NCBI GenBank assembly: GCA_902523885.1
Contig: CABZAV010000002.1
Coordinates: 68,923 to 132,922 of the forward strand
Source of the DNA: an uncultured SAR86 cluster bacterium
Lineage (GTDB): Bacteria > Pseudomonadota > Gammaproteobacteria > Magnimaribacterales > AG-339-G14
DNA: 64,000 nucleotides
Direction: 5' to 3'
Made by a program: the position numbers and the translations under genes. Positions 23,308 to 33,368 of this stretch are shown piece by piece; positions within the stretch are counted from its first letter, which is position 1; every line of letters begins with the position of its first letter. The notes beneath the pieces were generated by a model. It saw only the letters and a program-made list of their open reading frames with translations, was not told where the DNA came from and searched no databases.

Positions 23308-25296
23308 TTAGTTTGAGTTCACCCAGATTGGTGAAGACCAAGCTCTCTCTTGTATTATTTCATCAATTCCCTGCCTTGGCTTATAATTATTTTTTATAGC
23401 GTCCCATGTAGACCAACGACAAGTTGGATTTTCTAAAACTCTTACATAATAAAAAGTTTCAATGTTAGGATCGTATTCTTCATCAACCCAAGTTGTTTTA
23501 AGCTCGCTTGCGCCTTTATCTTTAGAAAATTCACAAGTCTCAATATTTACCATCGCATTATTCGATTCACATAATTTAGAAATAGGGTCTGGCTTTAATC
23601 CATCAGAGCAAACCACGTCTATTAAATGCTCTTTGGTTTCTCTATCCTTTTCGCTGTAGAAACCCTTTATGATTTGAATCCTCTGTAATGGTGCACTATT
23701 TTTATCCTTCTGTGCCCAAATGATAAAGGAAGGTTTTTTTGTATCAGATAAAATTAAATCACTCCCCATAGAAACACCATTTTCATAAATTTTTGGAATA
23801 AATTCTTCATCGTTAAAATCAAGATTAGTTAAATTTTCACCAGCAAAAAATCTTAATCTTATTCTTGTTCCTGAGGTGGCATAGGTCTCTTTATTGGATA
23901 AAGCTTCAAAAATAGAATCTCTAGTATTTGCTTTTGCCCAAACCGCTGCAAGTCCTCCAACAGAATTAGAAATTGTTTCACCGCCGCTATAAAAACCTTG
24001 ATCATCTTCTGCTATAAAATCTAAGTTTTTTATATCTTCAGTTAGTGTTTCATTTGAAATAGGAATTGAACCTCTTACTTCAGGTGATGTAAGAATAGCT
24101 GCAGTTCCAACATTGTCAGATTCGTCAAAAATATAAGCACCATTGTGTGTGTCCGTAGATCCAATAAATCCAATTTTAAAAGGATTACCTCTTTCCTCAT
24201 GCTTTAATGCTAGTCCTTTTTGCAAACCTTGCCTAACATAACTTCCATCTGGCTCTGAATAAGCTGTTCGTTTGCCTTTTCTAGAATTTACGATTTCAAA
24301 ATTTGCCCATTTATCATTTGGGGATAATCGTGGATGAGTTTCAGAAGTTCCTTTAATTTGGGTAATTTCAACTATTGGCTCGTTTCTCATTCTTTGAACA
24401 GAATAATCTTTATCTATTGGATTCCCATCAAATTTATATTTTTTAAATACTTGGCCATTTGAACCATTTGGATTATGAGGAATGGCCAAGCTATCTAAAC
24501 CATCTGATCGAAGTCCATCCATCCAGTTCCAAAGTTCTTCTGGATTATTTGAATCAAAAGAAGAAAAAGGTCTTTTCGGCGCCTTTGAAGATTTAAAGAT
24601 TACATTTCGATGATAAGAAGCACTCTCTGGCTCCTGGTTTCTAACTGTCCACTCGTAAGCATTGAAAGTAGTAAATTTTCCTGGATCATTATGCTCCTCA
24701 GCTGCCTCCATAATTTTTTTCCAAGCAGATAAATGCTCTTCGTGATCATAAGCAGCGGAAGCAAAAATAAAATTTTGAGCGAAAAAAGCTCTAATGACAT
24801 CTAAAATACCTCCTCTTTCTCGGGGAAATCCTCCTGAATCTCCTCGAATATCGTTAAATAACAAAAATCTATTAAATGCTGATTCGGGACTTAAATTTTC
24901 TGGTCTGTTTAGATTGTGATAAGGCTTGGCCTTTGGATGCCTTCCAACATCTGAAGTTGGATCAGCCCATAGATTTGCCATGCCCAAAAGAATGGCGTGA
25001 TCAGTTACTGCGTAAAAATCCAAGGGCTCAGCTAAAGTCATATCTCTAACTCCATTGGAGATAGTTTCCCCTTTTGCAAATCTATAACTCATGTCTGGTG
25101 TGACGTTAGTACCTAGGAGATAAGCATCAAAAGAGTATTTGGTGTGCACATGCAAATCTCCAAAATACAGATTTCTTTCCTGATTCAAAGGAATATCAAC
25201 AACTTCTTTATTTAAGGAAAAATCTATAATTTGATCGTATTCTTTAGTGCAGCTATTTATAAACAAGACACTCAAAAAAATTAAAAATTTTTTCAT
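23308..25296 (-). CDS. DUF3604 family protein, predicted lipoprotein
   Basis: A 662-residue protein of the DUF3604 family, which resembles PHP metal-dependent phosphoesterases; the true activity is not known. The first 16 residues form a lipoprotein-type signal with Cys16 in INSC, so it is probably anchored in the outer or inner membrane facing the periplasm. Likely metal ligands are GDLHVHTKYS (His49, His51) and FYAVTDHAIL near 98, with later FIGSTDTHNG near 395. It is coupled to recO by a 4-base overlap and is followed by acpS. In E. coli this slot between recO and acpS is held by pdxJ, so its placement here is unusual. It may release phosphate or sulfate from organics, but that is speculation. 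Confidence 0.82.
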   Translation of the reverse strand: MKKFLIFLSVLFINSCTKEYDQIIDFSLNKEVVDIPLNQERNLYFGDLHVHTKYSFDAYLLGTNVTPDMSYRFAKGETISNGVRDMTLAEPLDFYAVTDHAILLGMANLWADPTSDVGRHPKAKPYHNLNRPENLSPESAFNRFLLFNDIRGDSGGFPRERGGILDVIRAFFAQNFIFASAAYDHEEHLSAWKKIMEAAEEHNDPGKFTTFNAYEWTVRNQEPESASYHRNVIFKSSKAPKRPFSSFDSNNPEELWNWMDGLRSDGLDSLAIPHNPNGSNGQVFKKYKFDGNPIDKDYSVQRMRNEPIVEITQIKGTSETHPRLSPNDKWANFEIVNSRKGKRTAYSEPDGSYVRQGLQKGLALKHEERGNPFKIGFIGSTDTHNGAYIFDESDNVGTAAILTSPEVRGSIPISNETLTEDIKNLDFIAEDDQGFYSGGETISNSVGGLAAVWAKANTRDSIFEALSNKETYATSGTRIRLRFFAGENLTNLDFNDEEFIPKIYENGVSMGSDLILSDTKKPSFIIWAQKDKNSAPLQRIQIIKGFYSEKDRETKEHLIDVVCSDGLKPDPISKLCESNNAMVNIETCEFSKDKGASELKTTWVDEEYDPNIETFYYVRVLENPTCRWSTWDAIKNNYKPRQGIDEIIQERAWSSPIWVNSN

Positions 25297-25979
25297 TTAA
25301 AAACCTCTCTCGAAGAAATCGGTTTTTCAAGAACATTTTCGATGGCTGCTCTCATTATCATTTTTAAAGAAAATCTAGTTTCCTTATCAGAAAAGTTATT
25401 ATTGAGAAAATTGATTAAATGTAATCCTAAAATTTTTTGCCCCATTTTACTTTTTATAAATCCTGATTGAGGATTAAAAGAATAATATGATTTGCTATCA
25501 ATAACCTCCCCTTCAATATCTCGGTCTATATTAAATCCGTATCCAAGTTCACTTATCAAGTTATATTCAAAGTGTCTTAACTTAAGTTCAACCGAATATT
25601 TGTCATTCTCATCAAGAAATTTAAAAATCTGCAAGATATTTTCATAAACTTCAGGCATTGGTTCGTAAAATTCTAACAATTTTAAAATTATTTCATTTAA
25701 ATAAAGATAAATCTTAAAATTATTTCTTTTTATATCTAGAGTTTCTAAAGATTCGCAACTTGTAAGAGTTTTTAGTTCATTCTTGCCAGAAAAGGCTATT
25801 TTAAAAATAGCACCTGGAACAGTTAATGTTTGAAACTTGCTTTTTTTTGATCTCGCACCTTTTGCAATGGCAGATACCTTTCCAAATTCTTTTGAAAAAA
25901 AGAAGCACAATAAACTAGTCTCTTTGAATTTAGTTGCGTGCAATAAGAAAGCGTCTGATTCCTTATAATTTGATTTCAA
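25293..25979 (-). CDS. recO: DNA repair protein RecO
   Basis: Loads RecA on single-stranded DNA with RecR during gap repair. The 228 residues begin with the OB-fold segment DAFLLHATKFKETSLLCFFFSKEFGK and VSAIAKGARSKKSKFQ, the RecO signature. A helical C-terminal region includes LRHFEYNLISELGYGFNID. The zinc cysteines of many RecO proteins are absent, as in several gammaproteobacteria. It overlaps era by 4 bases and the DUF3604 gene by 4 bases (ATGA junctions). Confidence 0.9.
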   Translation of the reverse strand: MKSNYKESDAFLLHATKFKETSLLCFFFSKEFGKVSAIAKGARSKKSKFQTLTVPGAIFKIAFSGKNELKTLTSCESLETLDIKRNNFKIYLYLNEIILKLLEFYEPMPEVYENILQIFKFLDENDKYSVELKLRHFEYNLISELGYGFNIDRDIEGEVIDSKSYYSFNPQSGFIKSKMGQKILGLHLINFLNNNFSDKETRFSLKMIMRAAIENVLEKPISSREVFK

Positions 25980-26872
25980 AAATTGTCTCCATAACCAAAT
26001 TTATTCATCGTATTCATATTATTGGTCCATTTTTTACTTACTTTTACAAATAACTGAAGATTTATTTTCTTTTTTAACTCAGCTTCTAGATCCTTTCTTG
26101 CAGATGTACCTATGGCTTTAATCATAGATCCTCCTTTACCAAGGATGATGCCTTTCTGGCTTGAGCTTTCAACAACTATATTTGCATAGATGGTAATCAA
26201 TCCTTTTTTTCTATCGACTTTATCTATTGCTACGTTCAATCTATAGGGTAATTCATCACCTAGTCGGTTGATAGCCTTTTCTCTTATGATTTCTGATATA
26301 AAAAAATTTTCCGAAAATTCTGTTACTGAATCCTCTGGAAAATGAAAAGGTCCTTCTGGAAGAGCTTTTTCTATTTCATTAGTCAATATTTCTAGGTTAT
26401 TTTTACGTAACGCAGAAATAGGAATTACCGAAAGAAAATTAAATTTTTGTTGTATTTCGTCTATTAATGGAAGCAACTCTTCTTTTTTTTCTAATCGATC
26501 TATTTTATTAATCGCAAGGATAACAGGCTTATTTAGATGCATAAGATTATTCAAGATATCTTTTTCTTCTTTAAGCCACTTTGATCTATCTACGACAAAA
26601 ACAACTAAATCTACCTCTTCGTAGCAATGTCTTGCTAACTTATTCATGTATTTGTTGAGAGCTCTTTTATAACCCAAATGAAAACCTGGCGTGTCTAGAT
26701 ATACGATTTGAGATTGTTGACTCGTTGAAATTCCTAAAATTCTATTCCTAGTTGTTTGTGGCTTCCTCGAAGTAATGGCAATTTTTTTTTCAATTAAAGA
26801 ATTAATCAACGTGGACTTACCAACGTTTGTTCTTCCACTGATAGATACAAAGCCAAATTTCTTGTTACTCAT
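25976..26872 (-). CDS. era: GTPase Era
   Basis: An essential GTPase that helps mature the 30S subunit by binding the 3' end of 16S rRNA. G1 is GRTNVGKSTL (13-22), the switch region holds TTRNRILGI, G3 is YLDTPGFH, and G4 is INKID near 141. The C-terminal KH domain appears in KGIILGKGGSMIKAIGTSARKDLE. The 298 residues match the family length. It overlaps rnc by 8 bases and recO by 4, as in the classical rnc-era-recO operon. Confidence 0.98.
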   Translation of the reverse strand: MSNKKFGFVSISGRTNVGKSTLINSLIEKKIAITSRKPQTTRNRILGISTSQQSQIVYLDTPGFHLGYKRALNKYMNKLARHCYEEVDLVVFVVDRSKWLKEEKDILNNLMHLNKPVILAINKIDRLEKKEELLPLIDEIQQKFNFLSVIPISALRKNNLEILTNEIEKALPEGPFHFPEDSVTEFSENFFISEIIREKAINRLGDELPYRLNVAIDKVDRKKGLITIYANIVVESSSQKGIILGKGGSMIKAIGTSARKDLEAELKKKINLQLFVKVSKKWTNNMNTMNKFGYGDNF

Positions 26873-27530
26873 CAGAATTAATTATTTTTTCTAATAAAAT
26901 TGCAGCGGCTTTTTGTTCAGCGTCTTTTTTATTTTTTCCGTCTGCCTCACTGGAAAGATTAAGCTCTTTCACTTCACAAAAAACTTTAAACATTCCCTTG
27001 CTTGTGTTTTTCAATTGATAAACTGGGAGATTAATTTTTCTTTGTTGAAGCTCTTCTTGAAGAAGAGTTTTTTTATCTTTAATTTGATTTAATGTTAAGG
27101 ATCTAATTTCTTCTTTCAGAAAGCACATTACTACAGTTGCAGCTTTATCGAAGTTTTCGTCAAGATAAATTGCCCCAATTATTGCTTCAAAAGCATTTCC
27201 AAAAATAGAGATTTTTTTATTTTCCTGGTTTGAAAGAGATTTTCCCATAATTAGATAGCTTTCTAATTCTATGTTGGACGCTAATCTTGATAACGTATTT
27301 CTGCTTACAAGTTTCGCTCTTAATATAGATAAAGAGCCTTCATCTAAATCAGAAAAGTTTTTAATTAAATGTTCAGAAACAGCAAGATTAATTACCGCAT
27401 CCCCCAAATATTCAAGTCTTTCATTATTATCTTTTGACTTACTGCTATGTGTGAGAGCTTTTGTTAAATAACTTTGATTTTTAAAAGAATAATTTAATGT
27501 CTTTTCAAGACTTTTTAAATTCTTTGTCAT
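26865..27530 (-). CDS. rnc: Ribonuclease III
   Basis: Cuts double-stranded RNA, including rRNA precursors. The signature NERLEYLGDAVINLAVSEHL (36-55) has catalytic Glu40 and Asp44; the second acidic pair is in GNAFEAIIGAIYLDENFDKA. The C-terminal double-stranded RNA-binding domain (about 150-221) ends with DGKNKKDAEQKAAAILLEK. It overlaps lepB by 4 bases and era by 8, within the long operon. Confidence 0.98.
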   Translation of the reverse strand: MTKNLKSLEKTLNYSFKNQSYLTKALTHSSKSKDNNERLEYLGDAVINLAVSEHLIKNFSDLDEGSLSILRAKLVSRNTLSRLASNIELESYLIMGKSLSNQENKKISIFGNAFEAIIGAIYLDENFDKAATVVMCFLKEEIRSLTLNQIKDKKTLLQEELQQRKINLPVYQLKNTSKGMFKVFCEVKELNLSSEADGKNKKDAEQKAAAILLEKIINSDE

Positions 27531-28501
27531 TTTATGAATTTATTTCTAGAAAATTTTGGAAAACAGCCCAAGCATTCCCAATGCATCCAAATGAAGCTAG
27601 CTTTTCCTGAAACATCTTCTTCTGAAACAAATCCCCAACTTCTACTATCAAGACTGTTATCTCTATTATCTCCTGAAACAAAGTAATGTCCTTCAGGAAC
27701 TTTCCATGAATTATTTAAATTTCTATTCTTGTCTGTTTGTCGAACTAAATAATCTTTAGAAGCTTGTGTTTCTTCAAAAATAAATTCATTTGATTCTTGA
27801 TTCATAAATTTCTTTTTCAATGGCATGCCATTTATAAAAAAATTTTTGTTCTGATAAACAACCTCGTCTCCAGGCAGCCCAACTACTCTTTTAATGTATT
27901 TAACTCCCAGCTCAGTACAACTTTCATAATATCTTTGCCAATTGAATCTCTGTTGATTTGATAATAAATCAAGACTATCGGGATAAGCGCTTTTTAAATT
28001 AGAAGAACAAACTGTATGTTTGGGGGTAAAAACAATCACATCGCCTCTTTGAGGAGAGCCAATATTAAATAATGTTTTGTTGCCAATGGGATTTTTCAAG
28101 CCATAGCTATATTTATTCACTACCAAAAAATCTCCAATTTCTAACTGCGGCAACATAGATTCGGAAGGAATTTGAAAAGGCTCAAATATAAATGATCTAA
28201 AGATCGTAATAAGAAAAAGGATAGTAAAAAAAGACCTTCCTTCTTTTTTTAAACTATGAAGATTAAAAAAAGCACTTGTTACCCAAACTAAAAAGGCCAA
28301 AACAGTAATAGATACTAAAACGTAGCCAAAATCTAAATTTAATTTGAAAATTGCATAAAGAGCTAAAAGCGGAAAAGGAAAAGAAATCCAATTAATAATC
28401 TTATTAAATTTTCCTTCTAGTTTTGTGTCGGAATAAACCCAACCAAAAAAAAGCCCAGAAAGAATAAGAATTGAAATAATTAGTAACAATTCAAAATTCA
28501 T
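27527..28501 (-). CDS. lepB: Signal peptidase I
   Basis: Inner-membrane protease that cleaves secretory signal peptides. The catalytic Ser115 is in [16 protein letters not shown] and the general base Lys204 is in [13 protein letters not shown]. The later boxes [14 protein letters not shown] are intact. Three hydrophobic segments (about 3-22, 40-75, 90-106) precede the catalytic domain; the family usually has two, and the length of 324 equals E. coli LepB. It overlaps lepA by 4 bases, keeping the lepA-lepB-rnc order. Confidence 0.97.
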   Translation of the reverse strand: MNFELLLIISILILSGLFFGWVYSDTKLEGKFNKIINWISFPFPLLALYAIFKLNLDFGYVLVSITVLAFLVWVTSAFFNLHSLKKEGRSFFTILFLITIFRSFIFEPFQIPSESMLPQLEIGDFLVVNKYSYGLKNPIGNKTLFNIGSPQRGDVIVFTPKHTVCSSNLKSAYPDSLDLLSNQQRFNWQRYYESCTELGVKYIKRVVGLPGDEVVYQNKNFFINGMPLKKKFMNQESNEFIFEETQASKDYLVRQTDKNRNLNNSWKVPEGHYFVSGDNRDNSLDSRSWGFVSEEDVSGKASFIWMHWECLGCFPKFSRNKFIK

Positions 28502-30297
28502 TTAGTTACTCGCAGAACTGATAAAAAGGCTTCTTGTGGAACTTCAACTTTTCCAATTTGTCTCATTTTTTTCTTTCCTTTTTTTTGTTTTTCTAAAAGT
28601 TTTTTCTTTCGAGTTACATCTCCTCCATACAATTTAGCAGTTACATCTTTTCTATAAGCTTTAACAGTTTCTCTAGCTAAAATTTTACTACCGATTGCGC
28701 CTTGAATTGCGACATCGTACATTTGTCTTGGAATCACTTCTCTTAACGATTTGACGATTTCTCTGGCTTTATAATCTGCTTTCGATTTGTGCACCATAAA
28801 ATTAAGCGCGTCGACTTTTTCGCCATTCAGTAAAATATCTATTTTAGTAATATCACTGGGTTCAAACCTCAGAAAATCATAGTCCAATGAAGCGTAGCCT
28901 TTACTGGATGATTTTAATTTGTCAAAAAAATCTAAAACTATTTCATTCATGGGCATTTCATAAATAAGTTCAATCTGTCCTCCAACATATCTTAAGGACT
29001 TTTGGACTCCTCTTCTTTCGATGCAAAGTGAAATTACATTACCAATATATTTTTCTGGAACGAGAATTGTTGCTCTTGCGATAGGCTCTCTAACTTCGTT
29101 TACATTGCTTTGATCTGGATATTTGCTAGGATTTTCTACTTCAATAAGATTTCCTGAGGTGTCTTCTATTTCGTAGATAACTGTTGGAGCTGTTGCTAGA
29201 AGCTCTATTCCATGTTCACCCTGAAGCCTTTCTATTACAATTTCCATGTGTAATGTGCCCAAGAATCCGCATCTAAAGCCCGAGCCTAATGCTTGCGATT
29301 GTTCTGGTTGAAAAGTTAAAGCTGCATCATTTAAAGACAACCTTTCTAGAGACTCTCTAAATAATTCAAACTCAGAGGAATCAAGAGGATATAAAGCTGC
29401 GTATACCTGTGGTTTTACCGGTTTAAATCCAGGAAGTGCTTTTTCATGATCGGGATGAGTAATGGTGTCACCAACTGGCGCCCCTCTTATATCCCTTACT
29501 CCTGCACAAATAAAACCAACCTCTCCTGCTTTCAATTCTTTTTTTTCTAATCTTTTGGGAGTAAAGACACCTATCTTTTCTGCTATGTGAATATTTTTAT
29601 TAGAACTAAGTTTAATTTTTTCTCCAGCAACCAAAATTCCATTTACAACTCTTACCAGAGAGACTACTCCCAGGTATTGATCAAACCAAGAATCAATAAT
29701 TAAGGCTTCTAACTTATCATCTATATTTCCTTTAGGTTGAGGTATGAAAGAAACTAAGATGTTGAGCAATTCCTCTATACCATCTCCGTTTTTTGCACTT
29801 ATCACTGGTGCTTTTGAAGCGTCTATCCCAATTATTTCTTCTATTTCAGTTTTAACTCTTTCTGGATCAGCCTGAGGTAGGTCAACTTTATTTAACACCG
29901 GCAAAATACTTAATCCCTGATCAATTGCGTTGTAACAAGTTGAAAGTGTTTGAGCCTCCACGCCTTGAGAAGCGTCAACTAACAAAATTGCTGCTTCACA
30001 GGCTGCCAAAGATCTTGAAACTTCGTATGCAAAGTCAACATGTCCTGGCGTATCAATTAGATTAAAATTTATAATCTCTTCGCTTGTCTCGAACCTTAAT
30101 GCAACAGATTGAGCTTTAATAGTAATTCCCCTTTCTCTCTCAATATCGAGAGAGTCAAGAACTTGCGCCTGCATTTCTCTATTGCTCAAACCTCCACAAA
30201 ATTCGATCAGACGATCAGCTAAAGTAGATTTCCCATGATCAATATGAGCAATTATTGAAAAATTTCTAGTGGACTCCTTTTTTTCATGCTTTGGCAT
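28498..30297 (-). CDS. lepA: Elongation factor 4 (LepA)
   Basis: A translational GTPase that acts on stalled or back-translocating ribosomes. The 599-residue length is that of the family. G1 is [17 protein letters not shown], the effector loop contains [15 protein letters not shown]3 is [16 protein letters not shown] and G4 is [13 protein letters not shown]. The C-terminal LepA domain reads [21 protein letters not shown] and ends [14 protein letters not shown]. It is 14 bases downstream of the mucD-type protease gene. Confidence 0.98.
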   Translation of the reverse strand: MPKHEKKESTRNFSIIAHIDHGKSTLADRLIEFCGGLSNREMQAQVLDSLDIERERGITIKAQSVALRFETSEEIINFNLIDTPGHVDFAYEVSRSLAACEAAILLVDASQGVEAQTLSTCYNAIDQGLSILPVLNKVDLPQADPERVKTEIEEIIGIDASKAPVISAKNGDGIEELLNILVSFIPQPKGNIDDKLEALIIDSWFDQYLGVVSLVRVVNGILVAGEKIKLSSNKNIHIAEKIGVFTPKRLEKKELKAGEVGFICAGVRDIRGAPVGDTITHPDHEKALPGFKPVKPQVYAALYPLDSSEFELFRESLERLSLNDAALTFQPEQSQALGSGFRCGFLGTLHMEIVIERLQGEHGIELLATAPTVIYEIEDTSGNLIEVENPSKYPDQSNVNEVREPIARATILVPEKYIGNVISLCIERRGVQKSLRYVGGQIELIYEMPMNEIVLDFFDKLKSSSKGYASLDYDFLRFEPSDITKIDILLNGEKVDALNFMVHKSKADYKAREIVKSLREVIPRQMYDVAIQGAIGSKILARETVKAYRKDVTAKLYGGDVTRKKKLLEKQKKGKKKMRQIGKVEVPQEAFLSVLRVTK

Positions 30298-30311
30298 GAG
30301 GCGATTATGTC

Positions 30312-31730
30312 TTATTTTTGGATTTTTAGCGTCAGAAAAGTACCGTTTCCATTTCTAATAATTCTTACTGGAACGCTCGAACCATTTTTAAGAAAACTAA
30401 CTATTTTTCTATAATCATTTAAGCTTTTAATTTCTTTCTGTGCGATGGAAGTTATTATGTCTCCAACCTGGATCCCTGCTTCTTGAGCAGGCCCTGGATA
30501 AACTTCTTTAACAAGCACTCCATTAGTAATGTTAAACCTCTCTTGATCTTCAGGAGAAATTTCATCTATCGAGCTAACAACTATTTCTAATTTATTTCTT
30601 TTTTTAGATTTCTCTGCAATTATCGGTTGATTTGGATCAATTTCCTCTAATTGTCCAACTTTCACAGAAATAATTTTTTCTTTTTTGTCTCTAAATATTA
30701 AAGCTTGGACCTTTGCATCTGGTTTTATTCTTCCAACAATTAAAGGCAAATCGCCTGAATATACTATTTTCTTTCCGTCGAATTCTAAAATCACATCTCC
30801 ATTCTTAAAGCCTGCTTTCTCTGCGGGGCTATCTTTAATTACACTACCAATCAAAGCTCCTCTAGGTGTGCCTAATTGGAAAGAATCAGCTAAATCTTTG
30901 GTAATTTCTTGAACACTAACTCCTAACCAGCCTCTAGCAACAACTCCTGTTTCTATGATTTGATCAACTATTTCTTTTGCATAGTTCATCGGGATAGTAA
31001 AAGAAATTCCCATGTAACCGCCAGAACCAGAATAAATCATTGCGTTTATTCCGACGACATCACCATTCATATTAAAGAGAGGACCTCCTGAATTACCGGG
31101 ATTAATAGCAACATCGGATTGAATAAAAGGAATGTACGATGTTTCCCGACCGGGAACACTTCTCGTTTTTGCACTTACTATTCCAGCTGTTACGGAAAAA
31201 TTTAGTCGGTATGGTGAACCAATAGCAACAACCCAATCTCCAACTTTAACTTCATCTGAATTTCCTAGAATTAAAAAAGGTAAATCTTTTTCTGAATCAA
31301 TTTTAAGCACTGCAACATCTGCTTTTTTATCGCTTCCTATTAGTTTAGCCTTGAACTCTCTTCTATCATTCAAACTGATTGTTATTTCAGAAGCGTCTTC
31401 AATTACGTGATGATTAGTAAGCACATAACCATCAGAGGAAATAATAAATCCTGATCCGCCAGATTGAATTTTTCTTTCAGGCGGGTTTCTTTCTTCAAAA
31501 GGAAAATTAAAAAAATCTTCAAATGGACTGCCTGGAGGAAAAGGAGATCTAGAGCCATTCATGCCATTCCTCGAAGGAATTACTTTTACTACACTGACGT
31601 TTACAACAGCCGGTGAAGTATACTCCGCTAAAGATGAGAAATTAGGTAAGTCTTTTGAGTCTATTCCAGAAAAAGAGAAGGCTGTTGACGAAATTAAAAA
31701 AAATATTAAGTTAAAGCTTCTCCTAAGCAT
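30312..31730 (-). CDS. mucD: Periplasmic serine protease/chaperone, DegP/MucD type
   Basis: A HtrA-family protease of 472 residues that degrades or refolds envelope proteins. A signal peptide (about 1-20) is followed by the protease domain with the triad His108 (TNHHVIEDA), Asp138 ([10 protein letters not shown]) and Ser214 ([12 protein letters not shown]). Two PDZ domains follow, beginning near 255 ([12 protein letters not shown]) and near 385. It lies 14 bases after the anti-sigma gene in an operon rpoE-rseA-mucD, as in Pseudomonas, which supports a role in the sigma-E envelope stress response. The choice between degP, degQ and mucD rests on this context. Confidence 0.94.
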   Translation of the reverse strand: MLRRSFNLIFFLISSTAFSFSGIDSKDLPNFSSLAEYTSPAVVNVSVVKVIPSRNGMNGSRSPFPPGSPFEDFFNFPFEERNPPERKIQSGGSGFIISSDGYVLTNHHVIEDASEITISLNDRREFKAKLIGSDKKADVAVLKIDSEKDLPFLILGNSDEVKVGDWVVAIGSPYRLNFSVTAGIVSAKTRSVPGRETSYIPFIQSDVAINPGNSGGPLFNMNGDVVGINAMIYSGSGGYMGISFTIPMNYAKEIVDQIIETGVVARGWLGVSVQEITKDLADSFQLGTPRGALIGSVIKDSPAEKAGFKNGDVILEFDGKKIVYSGDLPLIVGRIKPDAKVQALIFRDKKEKIISVKVGQLEEIDPNQPIIAEKSKKRNKLEIVVSSIDEISPEDQERFNITNGVLVKEVYPGPAQEAGIQVGDIITSIAQKEIKSLNDYRKIVSFLKNGSSVPVRIIRNGNGTFLTLKIQK

Positions 31731-31744
31731 ATAAATTACAGATT

Positions 31745-32458
31745 TTATTTTTTAAAAAAGGTGTTGGAAATTTTTATTAACTTGCTATTTGAAATTTGAT
31801 CACTAGAAACATTTAGAACAACTGGTTCATTTCCAGCTTTTGTGTGAAGTGTTATTCCACTTTCAAGTAAATTTAATCTTTCTGTCTGAGGCACGTCATT
31901 AAAAAAAACTTTAATTTTTACTGCTTCGTTGCCAGCTAATTGATAATTAGCTTCTAAGGCATTTTCAGACACCATTCTATAATTTTTTAAATTACCATTA
32001 AAATTAGAACCCAGATCGACAAGAAGAGCTTCGTTTCCTGGTAAAGGTAAATTTTTATTAAAAGTTTTGGAAGAATTTGTTATTTTGGAGAAAGAGTCTG
32101 AAGGAGAAAAGTTGTTTAGATTGAGAAGAGGAAATGAAAGAACTAAGAAAAAACCTAACAAGTAACAACAAGCCTTAAAATAGTGCGTAGGAAAAAAATG
32201 TGAAATATGCCAGGTTTTTTTATTTTTAAGAGAGATTGTTTGAGAGGTTGAGTTTAAATGGGACATTACTGAGGAAGAGATATCAAGGGCTGGATCAATA
32301 AGCTCCCCTTTTAGAGCTGCCCTTTGCTTATTCATCCTTAGCCAAAGGGCTTTCATATGAGGATTGCAGTCAATTTCGTCGACAAGCCTTTTAGTTTCGA
32401 ATGGAGTAACTTCTCCATCCAGTAACATTGATAATCTTTCTTCTAAAGTCTCATTCAT
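31745..32458 (-). CDS. rseA: Anti-sigma-E factor RseA/MucA
   Basis: A single-pass inner-membrane protein of 237 residues that holds sigma-E inactive. The cytoplasmic domain begins ETLEERLSMLLDGEVTPFET, matching the RseA N-terminal family, one helix is at about 93-113 (FKACCYLLGFFLVLSFPLL), and the periplasmic part is about 120 residues, longer than in E. coli RseA. It overlaps rpoE by 8 bases. The usual third gene, rseB/mucB, is missing: mucD follows directly after 14 bases. The function of RseB may be supplied elsewhere or by the extended periplasmic domain, which is inference. Confidence 0.88.
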   Translation of the reverse strand: MNETLEERLSMLLDGEVTPFETKRLVDEIDCNPHMKALWLRMNKQRAALKGELIDPALDISSSVMSHLNSTSQTISLKNKKTWHISHFFPTHYFKACCYLLGFFLVLSFPLLNLNNFSPSDSFSKITNSSKTFNKNLPLPGNEALLVDLGSNFNGNLKNYRMVSENALEANYQLAGNEAVKIKVFFNDVPQTERLNLLESGITLHTKAGNEPVVLNVSSDQISNSKLIKISNTFFKK

Positions 32459-33035
32459 ATTTTATAGCCTCAAAGTTAGACAGGTTATATTTCGAAAAAG
32501 TTTGATCAAGCATTTCACGCCCTTTGTGAATTCTGGATCTCACAGTCCCTATAGGACAATTAAGGACCTTGGATATTTCTTCATAGCTAAGCCCATCAAA
32601 TTCGCGCAAACTTAATGTAACCCGAATATCTTCAGGCAAATTTTGCAAAGCCTTATTAATTTCAGATCTTAACTGCTCAGCTTGAAGAATATTTTCTGGA
32701 TTTTCAGACGTCGTAGCAGATTCGGATAACAGCTGATCGGTTGTGTCATTATCGTACACTTCCGATGCTCTAGCTTTAGTCGAAATTACGTTCTTGGCAG
32801 TATTTATAGCTATTCTGTAAATCCAAGTATAAAACTGGCTATCGCCTCTAAATTTTTCTATATTTTTATAAGCTTTTATAAAGGCTTCTTGAGCTATGTC
32901 CTGAGCAAGCTCAAAATCTTTCAAAAATTTATAGACAGAAAAAACCAGCCTGTCTTGATATTTCAAAACAAGGGTATTGTAGGCCTTCTTGTCGCCCTTT
33001 TTGACCAATTCTATAAGAGCTATTTCATTATCCAT
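32451..33035 (-). CDS. rpoE: RNA polymerase sigma-E factor (ECF type)
   Basis: An ECF sigma factor of 194 residues controlling envelope stress genes. Region 2 shows NTLVLKYQDRLVFSVYKFL and the core contact AQDIAQEAFIKAYKNIEKFRG followed by FYTWIYRIAINTAKN, nearly the same as E. coli RpoE. Region 4 has LPEDIRVTLSLREFDGLSYE and CPIGTVRSRIHKGRE for -35 recognition. A sigma-E-type promoter stands directly upstream (33052-33078), suggesting self-activation. The gene heads an operon with rseA and mucD and probably reads on into lepA. Confidence 0.96.
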   Translation of the reverse strand: MDNEIALIELVKKGDKKAYNTLVLKYQDRLVFSVYKFLKDFELAQDIAQEAFIKAYKNIEKFRGDSQFYTWIYRIAINTAKNVISTKARASEVYDNDTTDQLLSESATTSENPENILQAEQLRSEINKALQNLPEDIRVTLSLREFDGLSYEEISKVLNCPIGTVRSRIHKGREMLDQTFSKYNLSNFEAIKYE

Positions 33036-33051
33036 TTTTGTCCTTTTTCAG

Positions 33052-33078
33052 TTTGACAGGTGCATTGTGCATAAGTTC
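33052..33078 (-). promoter_or_regulatory. Sigma-E-dependent promoter of rpoE
   Basis: On the minus strand TGAACTT ends at 33073 and TCAAA lies at 33052-33056, with 16 bases between GAACTT (33073-33078) and TCAAA. The sigma-E consensus is GGAACTT, 16 bases, TCTRA/TCAAA. The likely start lies about ten bases before the rpoE ATG, whose Shine-Dalgarno is AAGGAC. Confidence 0.68.
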
Positions 33079-33080
33079 AG

Positions 33081-33344
33081 CTAAATTTCACTAGAAAATT
33101 CAATTATTTTTGAAATAATTTTTTTAAACTTTTCTGAGGATTTTACTTTTTTATATAGAATTAAATCTGCTAAATCTACATCCTCGAACTCTAATAACTC
33201 CAGAAAAAGAGTTTTTTCTAATTCTTCAAGCTGCTGAAATTTTTTTGTTACAAACGGAACTAAAATTTGATCCAGTTCATTCAAGCCTCTTCTGCTCTTG
33301 AATTTTGCTTTATCGAGTAAAAATGGGCTCTCTTTTTTGCTCAT
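33081..33344 (-). CDS. sdhE: Succinate dehydrogenase flavinylation factor SdhE
   Basis: A small helical protein of 87 residues that helps attach FAD covalently to SdhA. The key RGxxE motif is present as RRGLNELDQILVPFV (about 18-32), and the rest follows the family: LEELEKTLFLELLEFEDVDLADLIL. It is divergent from ygfZ by 24 bases, the arrangement ygfY-ygfZ known from enterobacteria, which strengthens the call. Confidence 0.88.
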   Translation of the reverse strand: MSKKESPFLLDKAKFKSRRGLNELDQILVPFVTKKFQQLEELEKTLFLELLEFEDVDLADLILYKKVKSSEKFKKIISKIIEFSSEI

Positions 33345-33368
33345 TAAATTGTAAAATAAAGACTAAAC

